Shown piece after piece: positions 1 to 6,027 of a stretch of DNA of 6,027 nucleotides; the stretch's first letter is position 1; each line of letters begins with the position of its first letter. The notes below the pieces were generated by a model. It did not search any database, was not told the DNA's origin, and saw only the letters and a program-made list of their open reading frames with translations. The position numbers and the translations under genes are program-made. This stretch comes from Desulfuromonadaceae bacterium. GTDB lineage: Bacteria > Desulfobacterota > Desulfuromonadia > Desulfuromonadales > Syntrophotaleaceae. The DNA lies in contig JAIOSZ010000086.1 of the NCBI GenBank assembly GCA_021107335.1, positions 1-6,027 of the forward strand, given 5' to 3'.

Positions 1-852
1 GACAGGCCTATTGAAAGTGAAACCTGTAAAATAGTGGAAAACAGCTACCGAGCCACCATACTCGCTTTTCTCCACGAGTGGAGTCTGTTTGCCGAAACAA
101 ACGGTGTCGATCTTATCAAGATAATCGAGGCGATCAAAGTGCGACCGACGCACAGCAATATGATCTTTCCCGGTCCTGGCATCGGCGGTTATTGTCTGCC
201 AAAGGATGGGGGGCTAGGACTGTGGGCCTACCGACACCTGATGGGTTTTGAAAACGAGATCTTTCAAATTACCCCCGAGGCCATCAATATCAACGACACC
301 CGCCCTCTGCATGTGGTGCAGCTGGTGCGGGATGCCCTACGCAACATGGGAAAAATCGTGGCGGCCACTCCGATCACCATCCTCGGCGTCTCCTACCGGG
401 AGGATGTAGGCGATACCCGCTATAGCGGTTCAGAAATTGTCCTGCGCAAACTAACTGAGATGGGTGCTGAAGTCAGGGCTCACGACCCCTATGTCGAGCA
501 TTGGTGGGAGATTGAAAAACAGGATAGTTACCCGGCAACCGGACTGAGCCTGGCGCGCTTTTTTCGTAATCAGCAGGAACTGGATGGATTTACCATGACC
601 CCCGAACTACCAGATTCCCTTTGCAATGCCGAAGCCGTTATTTTGGCGGTACGCCATGCGTCCTATTTAGCCCTGACACCAGACGATATCTTACGCATGG
701 CCGGCGGACCAATTGCCGTTGTGGACTGTTTTGGCATTTTGACCGATCAACAGATCAAACGCTATTTCGAGCTAGGCTGCGAGGTCAAGGCCCTGGGCCG
801 CGGCCATGTCCAGCGCATCAAAGATGCGGTACGAAAATCTCGATCAGATTAA
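1..852 (+). CDS. Nucleotide-sugar 6-dehydrogenase (UDP-glucose/GDP-mannose dehydrogenase family), 5' partial
   Basis: Enzymes of this family use NAD+ to oxidise the C6 hydroxyl of a UDP- or GDP-sugar to a uronic acid in two steps, supplying precursors for capsule, O-antigen or exopolysaccharide. The frame is open from base 1, so the gene starts left of the window and the N-terminal Rossmann NAD-binding domain is missing. The 283 visible residues cover the helical middle domain (about 1-100) and the C-terminal sugar-nucleotide-binding domain (about 115-283). The nucleophilic cysteine is visible residue 65 in GPGIGGYCLPKD. The segment GVSYREDVGDTR (about 129-140) corresponds to the usual GxxYKxxxxDxR signature, with R in place of the common K. 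Near the left edge, TCKIVENSYRATILAF matches the hinge helix of UDP-HexNAc-type dehydrogenases rather than classical UDP-glucose dehydrogenase, which has a catalytic Lys there. The C-terminus looks intact. The substrate cannot be told from this part. Confidence 0.93.
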   Translation, partial: DRPIESETCKIVENSYRATILAFLHEWSLFAETNGVDLIKIIEAIKVRPTHSNMIFPGPGIGGYCLPKDGGLGLWAYRHLMGFENEIFQITPEAININDTRPLHVVQLVRDALRNMGKIVAATPITILGVSYREDVGDTRYSGSEIVLRKLTEMGAEVRAHDPYVEHWWEIEKQDSYPATGLSLARFFRNQQELDGFTMTPELPDSLCNAEAVILAVRHASYLALTPDDILRMAGGPIAVVDCFGILTDQQIKRYFELGCEVKALGRGHVQRIKDAVRKSRSD

Positions 853-887
853 GGTTGCTTGTAAATAGCTCAGGTCTTGTAACCTTA
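850..887. repeat. Inverted repeat overlapping the dehydrogenase stop codon
   Basis: TAAGGTT (850-856) and AACCTTA (881-887) are perfect 7-base complements around a 24-base loop. The left arm includes the TAA stop. Inside and next to the loop, CTTGTAA occurs twice as a direct repeat (858-864 and 876-882). There is no GC-rich stem and no T-tract, so this is a poor intrinsic terminator. It could be a weak mRNA 3' structure or chance. Confidence 0.3.
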
Positions 888-900
888 GTGCTCCGAGACT

Positions 901-937
901 AGTGCCCATCAGGAAACTCTGGATGGACCCTCGTCCA
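901..937. repeat. Overlapping hairpin-forming inverted repeats; possible mobile-element end
   Basis: CCATC (906-910) pairs with GATGG (922-926) across an 11-base loop, with further scattered pairs outward to 901/931. A competing hairpin, TGGAC (924-928) with GTCCA (933-937), has a 4-base loop. The stretch AGTGCCCATCAGGAAACT resembles, from memory, terminal inverted repeats of insertion sequences in this bacterial group, but no transposase and no second copy is present in the window. It lies in the noncoding spacer between a polysaccharide gene and the repeat lipoprotein. The structure is seen; the mobile-element reading is a guess. Confidence 0.3.
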
Positions 938-1043
938 ATGATCGGCCAAGGAAACAAACCGAAGTCCCTATTTCCCGAAAACTTTTAAAACAATCCAGCA
1001 ATTTGTAGGATTTTCTCGTCAAGAGCTAATTCGGGAGCGATAA

Positions 1044-2120
1044 ATGAAGATTTTAACGGGAGCGCTTTGCTTGGCAGCAGCTGTAAGCTTGTGGGCTTGC
1101 GTGGAAGACGGCAAAGGTGGAGCCGCGACAGAGACAGCAGCCATGGCGGGCCTCTCTGTCGCAATTGAAAAGTTTGATGCCCACATCTTTGACTCGCGAG
1201 CAAAATGGTGGGGGGGCGTTAAAGGCCCGGACAATAAGATCTACGGCATCCCTTACGGTTCTGATGACATCCTGATCATAGACCCAATCGCCAATACCGC
1301 ATTGCGCAGCCGTATGGGGGCTTATATTTCAGGCTCCACCAAATGGGCGAGTGGGTGCCTTGGCCCCGATGGAAAAATTTATTGCGCTCCCTACAATGCT
1401 CCCGATGTTCTGATCATCGATCCGATAGCGGGAAGTGCAGTTCGAACTAATTTTGGCTTAAATCTCACCGATACCGCCAAGTGGGCGGGAGCAGTACTGG
1501 GGCCGGACAACAAAATTTACTGCATTCCAAGGGACTCCACAAGCATCCTGATCATTGACCCCGCCAAAGGAACCGCCATCCGTAGCACCATGGGTGCTAA
1601 CCTTGCCGGTACCCACAAATGGTCCGGAGGAATTCTCGCTACAAACAGAAAGATTTATGGCGTTCCCCGCAATGCCCGGGACATTCTAATTATTGACCCT
1701 GCGTCCGGAACCGCCTCCCGTAGCACAATGGGGGCGAACCTCACCAGAAAACATAAATATGCCGGAGGAATTCTTGCTCCCAATGAGAAAATTCATGCCA
1801 TTCCCTACAGCGACTGCCCCGCCATTCTGATCATCAATCCTAAGGCCAATAAGGCTTCCCTTAGTACCATGGGGGCAAATCTTTCTGGATCTGGATGGTC
1901 AGAAGCAATCCGTGGCCCAGACCATAAAATTTACGCAGTTCCATACACTGCTTCCGACCTGTTAATCATTGATCCTGTGGCCGGTACCGCTTCTCGCTAC
2001 TCGATTAATGGTGTGGGATCGACATCTACAGGAAAATGGGTAATGGGAGATATTGATAACAAAAAATTCTACGGTATCCCCTACATATCCACGGACATCA
2101 TCGGTGTGCAAATTCAATGA
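1044..2120 (+). CDS. Predicted lipoprotein with about seven 46-residue beta-propeller repeats
   Basis: The function is not known. The 358-residue product begins with a lipoprotein signal: a positive start (MK), a hydrophobic stretch to residue 18, and a lipobox SLWAC giving lipidated Cys19. The residue after it is Val, not Asp, which under the E. coli rule favours outer-membrane sorting. A low-complexity linker (20-37) leads to tandem repeats from residue 54 to the end, with consensus KWxGGxLGPDxKIYGIPYxxxxILIIDPxxGTAxRSTMGANL. Six full copies and a shortened seventh (331-358) are present. The seventh lacks its last strand, and residues 38-53 could supply it, so a closed seven-bladed propeller is likely. 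This repeat resembles kelch/NHL-like propeller proteins that usually bind ligands or partner proteins; no catalytic residues are evident. The ATG start has GGGAG at 1033-1037, six bases upstream. The gene stands alone and ends at a hairpin. Confidence 0.85.
   Translation: MKILTGALCLAAAVSLWACVEDGKGGAATETAAMAGLSVAIEKFDAHIFDSRAKWWGGVKGPDNKIYGIPYGSDDILIIDPIANTALRSRMGAYISGSTKWASGCLGPDGKIYCAPYNAPDVLIIDPIAGSAVRTNFGLNLTDTAKWAGAVLGPDNKIYCIPRDSTSILIIDPAKGTAIRSTMGANLAGTHKWSGGILATNRKIYGVPRNARDILIIDPASGTASRSTMGANLTRKHKYAGGILAPNEKIHAIPYSDCPAILIINPKANKASLSTMGANLSGSGWSEAIRGPDHKIYAVPYTASDLLIIDPVAGTASRYSINGVGSTSTGKWVMGDIDNKKFYGIPYISTDIIGVQIQ
1203..2117 (+). repeat. Tandem 138-bp coding repeats (46 aa each) in the lipoprotein gene
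   Basis: The units start at 1203, 1341, 1479, 1617, 1755, 1893 (141 bp) and 2034 (84 bp, truncated). The protein core [ILV]LIIDP recurs in the first six, with asparagine replacing aspartate in unit 5. The segment R/L-STMGANL is identical at protein level in units 3, 4 and 5 while the DNA differs at third positions. This shows internal duplication followed by selection on the protein, not a recent DNA amplification. The length is strictly 46 residues in units 1-5. Unit 6 carries one extra residue and its RSTMGANL segment has diverged. Confidence 0.9.
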
Positions 2121-2144
2121 ACGACCGACTGGAATTTGTCTATA

Positions 2145-2171
2145 GGGGCGGCACACATTGTAAGCCGCCCC
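2145..2171 (+). terminator. GC-rich hairpin after the lipoprotein gene, probable terminator
   Basis: GGGGCGGC (2145-2152) and GCCGCCCC (2164-2171) form a perfect 8-bp stem with an 11-base loop, starting 25 bases after the stop codon. No T-run follows immediately; only a loose AT-rich stretch (TAATTATT) appears at about 2185-2191. Termination is therefore likely but may be inefficient or Rho-aided. The hairpin could also stabilise the 3' end of the mRNA. Confidence 0.6.
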
Positions 2172-2204
2172 CATCAATCCCCATAATTATTCAAGGGTGC
2201 ACAG

Positions 2205-2543
2205 TTGTGTGACTTTCCACTTCACAGCAGTATACGGACTCAACTTTTTTCCGAGGAATCGGTCCTCGAGTTACGTACCATGTCGACCCGCATCGAGACG
2301 TTTCTAGATCTCATTATCAAGGAGATTCAGGACCCCAAAGAAGGGTTCATGGCGGAAGCCTACAATATCGAAAACGGCATCAACCTGCATTACAACAAAG
2401 TGCGCTTTCAGAAAATCAAACGGCCTCAGGAGCGGAATTGCTCGATCGAACCGGGTCTTTGGTCTATCGATATCATGACCTACCTGGGAAGGATCGGAGG
2501 TTATTGCTTCAACATCGCCCAGGCTCTGACCGGGCAAAAATAG
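2205..2543 (+). CDS. Single PhoU-type domain; probable remnant of a Na+/phosphate cotransporter C-terminus
   Basis: The 112-residue product has the three long helices of one PhoU domain: about residues 17-43, 48-76 and 79-110. The third helix, CSIEPGLWSIDIMTYLGRI then GGYCFNIAQAL, aligns by eye with the cytoplasmic tail of NptA/YjbB-type Na+/Pi cotransporters, where ERIGD is usual. Here the metal-binding Glu and Asp are both Gly (GRIGG). A full cotransporter has some 500 residues with membrane helices in front, and none can lie upstream because the previous gene's hairpin ends 33 bases before. The frame is open from 2187. The TTG at 2205 has AGGG at 2194-2197; ATG at 2280 is another possible start but would cut off helix 1. 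The terminator at 2565-2602 follows closely. I favour a decayed gene, but a small stand-alone PhoU-like protein is possible. Expression is uncertain. Confidence 0.6.
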   Translation: MCDFPLHSSIRTQLFSEESVLELRTMSTRIETFLDLIIKEIQDPKEGFMAEAYNIENGINLHYNKVRFQKIKRPQERNCSIEPGLWSIDIMTYLGRIGGYCFNIAQALTGQK

Positions 2544-2564
2544 CCGCTATTGCTCAAACGACAT

Positions 2565-2602
2565 AAAAAGGCCTCAATGTCGTCTGACATTGAGGCCTTT
2601 TT
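2565..2602. terminator. Bidirectional intrinsic terminator
   Basis: AAAAAGGCCTCAATGT (2565-2580) and ACATTGAGGCCTTTTT (2587-2602) are perfect 16-base complements with a 6-base loop. A sixth T follows at 2603, and the A-tract on the left becomes a T-tract on the minus strand. It lies 21 bases after the PhoU-domain frame and 50 bases after the phosphoglycerate mutase gene read on the minus strand, so it can end both converging transcripts. Confidence 0.95.
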
Positions 2603-2611
2603 TACATACGC

Positions 2612-2624
2612 CCCACTCCGTGGG
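2612..2624. other. Small hairpin between the mutase gene and the terminator
   Basis: CCCAC (2612-2616) and GTGGG (2620-2624) form a 5-bp stem with a 3-base loop. It lies in the 3' untranslated region of the minus-strand transcript, just before the strong terminator. There is no T-tract of its own. Its role, if any, is unknown. Confidence 0.35.
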
Positions 2625-2652
2625 AAGTGCAGATCAGCAATTTTTCAGACCT

Positions 2653-3867
2653 TTAGCAACCGCCAGTTATTAGCTGATTCATCAATTCGTATCCGTGTCC
2701 AATAAAGAACCCGGTGTCGACCGCTGCCTTTTCATGATAGGCATCACCAGAAAATGCGTTGGGTTTCTCCTGGGCCCTAGAATCATAAAGAATAAAAGGC
2801 ACAGCATCCCCGGTATGGGTCATTTTTTTAACCGGAGTCGGATGATCCGGCAGCACCATCAAACGAAATTCGCCCAGCGCGGGAAGACCTTCGAGCACTG
2901 TACCGACTACCAATTGATCGAAGGATTCGATTGCACGTATTTTTTCTGCCAAATCCCCGCTATGAGAAGCTTCATCGGGAGCCTCTACGTGTACATAGAC
3001 ATAGTCCCTGGTCTTAAGTGACTCCAGAGCATAACGCCCTTTGGCCAGGTAATCGGTGTCAAGATACCCGGTAGCTCCTGGAACCTCAATGACATCGAGC
3101 CCAGCATAGACACCGATACCCTTAATCAGGTCGACGGCTGATATTACCGCTCCGCTAATGTCGAACTTTTGGCGTAAGGTTTCCATCTGCGGAGCCCGGC
3201 CATGGCCCCACAACCAAATGGCATTGGCCGGCTTATCTCCGGCAGCGATGCGATCCCTATTGACCGGATGGGTCTTAAGCAAGGCGTTGGCCTTAGTAGC
3301 AAGGGCCTGCAAAATGTCGGCGCCATCGCCACTCGGTAAAAAGGCAGCCACGGCTTGCCCGCTAATGTCATGAGGCGGGGTAAAGTTCAACTGATCTCTG
3401 CCGCCATGCCAGACCATGAGGTGCCGATAGGAAACCCCCGGGTGAAAGGAGAAAGTTTCACCGCCAAACTCTTTCTGCAAGGCTTCGACCAGCTGCCTTG
3501 CCTGCTCTGAACCGATGTGCCCTGCAGAAAAGTCATCCATAGTAATTTCGCCGTTACGCTCACCAAGGGTAACCAGATTGAGGCGAAAGGCTATATCCTC
3601 TGGTCCAAGGTTAACTCCCATACTGGCCGCTTCGAGAGGAGAACGACCGCTGTAGCAAACAGCCGGGTCATAGCCGAAAGCCGACAGATTGGCGACGTCA
3701 CTACCTGGCGGATACCCGGCAGGAATGGTCTGGACCATGCCGAGAGCACCCTGACGAGCGAGACGATCCATATTGGGAGTATCGGCTGCCTGGAGAGGTG
3801 TTTGACCGTTTAACTCAGCCAAAGGCTCATCCGCCATACCATCGCCTAAAAGAACCACATATTTCAT
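2653..3867 (-). CDS. apgM: Archaeal-type cofactor-independent phosphoglycerate mutase homologue (possible homoserine kinase)
   Basis: The 404-residue protein belongs to the alkaline-phosphatase-like metalloenzyme superfamily. Members of the ApgM branch interconvert 3- and 2-phosphoglycerate without 2,3-bisphosphoglycerate. A close bacterial branch has been proposed to act as homoserine kinase in threonine synthesis. Visible metal-site motifs are GDGMAD (Asp9), PPGSDVANLSAFGYDP with the nucleophile Ser56, EAPDEASHSGD, and the late PDHPTP and THTGDAVPF. The length fits the family (about 400). An in-frame ATG 72 bases upstream exists, but family homology begins at MKYVVLLGDG, and the ATG at 3867 has GAGG five bases upstream (3873-3876), so I chose it. 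It lies 83 bases after xerD on the same strand and ends before a strong terminator. Choosing between the two functions needs phylogeny or a check for thrB in the genome. Confidence 0.9.
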   Translation of the reverse strand: MKYVVLLGDGMADEPLAELNGQTPLQAADTPNMDRLARQGALGMVQTIPAGYPPGSDVANLSAFGYDPAVCYSGRSPLEAASMGVNLGPEDIAFRLNLVTLGERNGEITMDDFSAGHIGSEQARQLVEALQKEFGGETFSFHPGVSYRHLMVWHGGRDQLNFTPPHDISGQAVAAFLPSGDGADILQALATKANALLKTHPVNRDRIAAGDKPANAIWLWGHGRAPQMETLRQKFDISGAVISAVDLIKGIGVYAGLDVIEVPGATGYLDTDYLAKGRYALESLKTRDYVYVHVEAPDEASHSGDLAEKIRAIESFDQLVVGTVLEGLPALGEFRLMVLPDHPTPVKKMTHTGDAVPFILYDSRAQEKPNAFSGDAYHEKAAVDTGFFIGHGYELMNQLITGGC

Positions 3868-3950
3868 AATAGCCTCAACCAAATATCTATAAAAATACCG
3901 TTTATATAAATGCAGCGATGCGGGAGGAGTCATCTCCACCGCAGAATCAA
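3868..3950 (-). promoter_or_regulatory. AT-rich xerD-apgM gap, possible promoter and hairpin
   Basis: Read on the minus strand, the gap first holds an imperfect hairpin (TGCGG/CCGCA outer, GGAG/CTCC inner, loop ATGA; plus-strand 3920-3944). It then becomes strongly AT-rich with a 10-base palindrome TTTATATAAA (3901-3910) and TATAGAT, which could be a -10 element, about 20 bases before the start codon. No convincing -35 box is seen. The composition differs from the flanking genes, which suggests a local promoter for apgM, but read-through from glnD-xerD is also possible. Confidence 0.3.
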
Positions 3951-4838
3951 CTAACCTCTTGGATGAATCTGTTCATGAAGCCTTTTCAGGCGTTCCCGGG
4001 TTACATGAGTATATATCTGAGTGGTAGAGATATCCGCATGCCCCAGCATGGTTTGCACTGCACGCAAATCAGCGCCATTATCCAGCAAGTGTGTCGCAAA
4101 AGAATGGCGTAAAGTATGCGGGGTTATGTTTTTACGAATTCCGGCCTGCTTGGCGCGCCGTTTAATAATCTTCCAGAAGCCCTGACGTGTCAACCCATTC
4201 CCTGATCGATTGAGGAACAGGATTAAACTTCCCCTCCCCTTATCTAATAACGGAAGCCCGATGTCGAGATAATTACGCAACTCATACAGGGCCGACTCTC
4301 CCAAGTGTACGATGCGCTGCTTCCCACCCTTGCCAAAAGCAGTCAAATAACCTACATCGAGTTGTAGATCAGAAACCTTAAGCCCAACCAGCTCAGAGAC
4401 ACGCAGTCCAGTGGCATAGAGCACTTCGAACATAGCACGATCCCGGCGGTCAAGGTAACTGTCGCCAACCGGTGCAGCAAGCAACCGCTCAACCTCTTCA
4501 GGAGATAAAGTTTTAGGCAAACCACTCAGGGTTCGCGGTGCCTGTATCTGACCGGTTGGATTATCGGTGGCATACCCTTCCGCCAACAAAAAGCGATGAA
4601 AGGTACGCAGGGCTACTAGAGTCCGTGCCCGGCTGCGAGAAGACAGACCGGCTTTTTTTAAAGAGGCAAGGAAACCAAGCACCAAGCGGGATGTCACCTG
4701 ATCCGGTTGCATGGCTTCTTGCTCAAGCAAAAACCCAACATAACGGGCCAAGTCCCGACCATAAGCGTCTAGGGTATTAGCCGACAATCCTTTTTCAACC
4801 GTCAGATAGTTAAGAAACGCATCGAGCTTATGATTCAT
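3951..4838 (-). CDS. xerD: Tyrosine recombinase XerD
   Basis: XerD acts with XerC at the dif site, under FtsK control, to resolve chromosome dimers at the division septum. The 295-residue protein has an N-terminal SAM-like core-binding domain (about 3-90) and a C-terminal catalytic domain (about 105-290). All catalytic residues are present: Arg146 (ATGLRVSEL), Lys170 (GKGGK), His241 and Arg244 (HTLRH), His267 (LGHADIS) and nucleophile Tyr276 (IYTHV). The HPRG C-terminus and the length (298 in E. coli) favour XerD over XerC. I chose the ATG at 4838, 22 bases after the glnD stop, where family homology begins; AGGG lies four bases upstream. A longer frame from 4886 would overlap glnD and adds 16 unconserved residues. 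It is probably co-transcribed with glnD. A housekeeping role is more likely than an integron or phage integrase, since there is no attachment site or cassette here. Confidence 0.94.
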   Translation of the reverse strand: MNHKLDAFLNYLTVEKGLSANTLDAYGRDLARYVGFLLEQEAMQPDQVTSRLVLGFLASLKKAGLSSRSRARTLVALRTFHRFLLAEGYATDNPTGQIQAPRTLSGLPKTLSPEEVERLLAAPVGDSYLDRRDRAMFEVLYATGLRVSELVGLKVSDLQLDVGYLTAFGKGGKQRIVHLGESALYELRNYLDIGLPLLDKGRGSLILFLNRSGNGLTRQGFWKIIKRRAKQAGIRKNITPHTLRHSFATHLLDNGADLRAVQTMLGHADISTTQIYTHVTRERLKRLHEQIHPRG

Positions 4839-4860
4839 AACACCCTGCTTTACTGGCCTA

Positions 4861-6027
4861 TTATGCGCCGGAGTTGTCAATGGCATCGAGCAATTTCTGA
4901 CGAAGCTCAGCTATCCTCTCAAAATCGGTTATCTTCTGACTAAATATGTCGCGCACATAAAAGGTGTCGGCTACCTGATCAACCTTGGTGGAGATCTTGG
5001 ATACACCAATATACAGACCCATGTCGAGCAGGGTTTTACTGACGGTGTAGAGCAAGCCGACCTTGTCATGGGTATAGATATCAAGCACCGTGTAATCCCT
5101 GGAAACCTTGTTGTCGATTTCAATACGGCTCGGCATTCGCGGCCTCGGTGGAGTCGGCAAAGCCTTGACTTGCTGGCGGTCAGAAACAAGATCCTCGACC
5201 AGCATACGTCCTTCAATTACAGCCTCAAGGGCAGCTCGCACCTTCTCCCACTTTTCTTGAGAGACAATCGGACGCTTCAGATGCCCCCGTACCTGCAGGA
5301 TATCAAAGACCAATCCGTCTTTATGTGTATAGATCAGAGCGCCGAGTATATTGACATTGAACGCAGCCATAACACCGGTAATCATAGTGAAGAGGCCGGC
5401 TATATCAACGGTGACAATTGTCAGTTCGGTAAATTTGGCCTCCTGATCATTGGTTACCTTAAAGGCCAGCGTCTGATCGCGGCGGTCCATGATCAAGCGC
5501 ATGTGTTCAGCGATATTCTCCGAAGGCTGCGCAAACAGATAGCGCATACCCATAAGCTTGAGGCGTTCTTTAATGGCTCGTTCGCTATACTCGTCTTTTA
5601 GCAGTTCGACAACCCGGCGCTTACGATTACGAATCCTCTCAGAGCGGCTTTCTAGATAAAAGTCCCCCCGCTCCAGAATATCGTAAGTCTTTTCGTAGAG
5701 CTCCTGCAGCAACAGCCCTTTCCACCCCGACCAGACATCGGGCCCCACCGCTCTGATATCGGCTACGGTGAGCAAAAACAGCATGCGTAAGTTTTCGCTC
5801 ATGCCCATCTGCTGGGCAAACTGTACAATCAAAGCGTCGTCGTGCAAATCCCGTCTCTGAGAGATATGGGTCATCTGCAGATGGTTGCGCACCAGGAACT
5901 CCAAGCGGCGAGTATCTTCCTTGTTGAGGCCAAGACGCCGGGCTATGGTCGGGATCATGTCGGCGCCTTTGTTGCAGTGATCTTTGCCCTGCCCCTTGCC
6001 GATATCGTGCAGCAGCGCCGCCAGAAA
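4861..6027 (-). CDS. glnD: [Protein-PII] uridylyltransferase/uridylyl-removing enzyme GlnD, 5' partial
   Basis: GlnD adds UMP to PII proteins when glutamine is low and removes it when glutamine is high, controlling glutamine synthetase and nitrogen regulation. The frame stays open to the right edge, so only the C-terminal 388 residues are visible and the nucleotidyltransferase domain is missing. The first visible residues hold the HD-domain motif LLHDIGKG (His7-Asp8), the metal site of the UMP-removing activity, followed by the family segments QRRDLHDD and TVADIRAVGPDVWSGWK. Two C-terminal ACT domains, which sense glutamine, lie at about 199-245 (VDIAGLFTMITGVMAAFNVN) and 311-370 (THDKVGLLYTVSKTLLDMGL), then the protein ends in DNSGA. 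The internal Met at 5958 is not the start, because conserved HD-domain sequence lies before it. It precedes xerD by 22 bases in what looks like one transcript. Confidence 0.96.
   Translation of the reverse strand, partial: FLAALLHDIGKGQGKDHCNKGADMIPTIARRLGLNKEDTRRLEFLVRNHLQMTHISQRRDLHDDALIVQFAQQMGMSENLRMLFLLTVADIRAVGPDVWSGWKGLLLQELYEKTYDILERGDFYLESRSERIRNRKRRVVELLKDEYSERAIKERLKLMGMRYLFAQPSENIAEHMRLIMDRRDQTLAFKVTNDQEAKFTELTIVTVDIAGLFTMITGVMAAFNVNILGALIYTHKDGLVFDILQVRGHLKRPIVSQEKWEKVRAALEAVIEGRMLVEDLVSDRQQVKALPTPPRPRMPSRIEIDNKVSRDYTVLDIYTHDKVGLLYTVSKTLLDMGLYIGVSKISTKVDQVADTFYVRDIFSQKITDFERIAELRQKLLDAIDNSGA

Noticed and set aside
621..902. A 93-codon frame overlapping the 3' end of the dehydrogenase
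   Set aside because: It is the +3 shadow of a clearly conserved C-terminal domain, with Cys/Arg-rich composition typical of out-of-frame translation.
983..1011. Possible promoter (TTTTAA ... TAGGAT, 17-base spacing) upstream of the lipoprotein gene
   Set aside because: Only 3/6 and 4/6 matches to the sigma-70 consensus. The position is plausible, but the match is too weak to annotate.
1203..2117. Tandem repeats considered as a CRISPR or noncoding satellite
   Set aside because: The 138-bp period keeps one reading frame and varies mainly at third codon positions, so these are protein repeats.
2695..3813. Plus-strand open frames opposite the phosphoglycerate mutase gene
   Set aside because: They run antisense to conserved metal-site motifs and have no family resemblance.
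3901..3910. TTTATATAAA palindrome considered as part of a dif site next to xerD
   Set aside because: It lacks the two 11-base Xer arms and 6-base centre of a dif site, and dif is normally not beside xerD.
3951..4886. The tyrosine recombinase as an integrase of a mobile island
   Set aside because: The length, catalytic layout, HPRG ending and linkage to glnD fit housekeeping XerD. No attachment repeats or tRNA gene are present.
5068..5601. A 177-codon open frame on the plus strand within glnD
   Set aside because: It lies antisense to conserved ACT-domain coding sequence, shows no recognisable domain and has no convincing ribosome site, so it is a shadow of glnD.

Overview
The window looks like a boundary between accessory DNA and a conserved chromosomal block in a Gram-negative bacterium. 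By eye the base composition is close to balanced or mildly GC-rich. The protein types point to the former Deltaproteobacteria, most likely the Desulfuromonas/Geobacter/Pelobacter group. That placement is an inference from the GlnD, XerD, archaeal-type phosphoglycerate mutase and PhoU-domain sequences, not from a search.

Left part (1-2543, plus strand). The window opens inside a nucleotide-sugar 6-dehydrogenase gene, of the kind used in capsule, O-antigen or other surface-polysaccharide synthesis. A 191-base spacer follows, with two clusters of inverted repeats, one of which may be an old mobile-element end. Next comes a complete gene for a predicted lipoprotein made almost wholly of 46-residue repeats, probably a seven-bladed beta-propeller closed by its N-terminal strand, ending at a GC-rich hairpin. 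After that lies a short reading frame coding for one PhoU-type helical domain. It resembles the cytoplasmic tail of a Na+/phosphate cotransporter but has no membrane part, and its metal-binding acidic residues are replaced by glycine. It is probably a gene remnant.

A perfect 16-bp hairpin with A and T tracts (2565-2602) separates the two gene sets and can terminate transcription from both sides.

Right part (2653-6027, minus strand). Read in the direction of transcription, the order is glnD (PII uridylyltransferase; its N-terminal half lies beyond the right edge), xerD (chromosome dimer resolution recombinase, complete catalytic set) and an archaeal-type cofactor-independent phosphoglycerate mutase homologue that could instead be the proposed homoserine kinase. 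glnD and xerD are 22 bases apart and probably co-transcribed. The mutase gene follows after an AT-rich 83-base gap that may hold its own promoter. These are housekeeping genes with unrelated jobs: nitrogen sensing, chromosome segregation, and glycolysis or threonine synthesis.

I see no CRISPR array, tRNA, rRNA, intact transposase or phage gene, and no clear new multi-gene system. The least ordinary items are the repeat lipoprotein and the PhoU-domain remnant.
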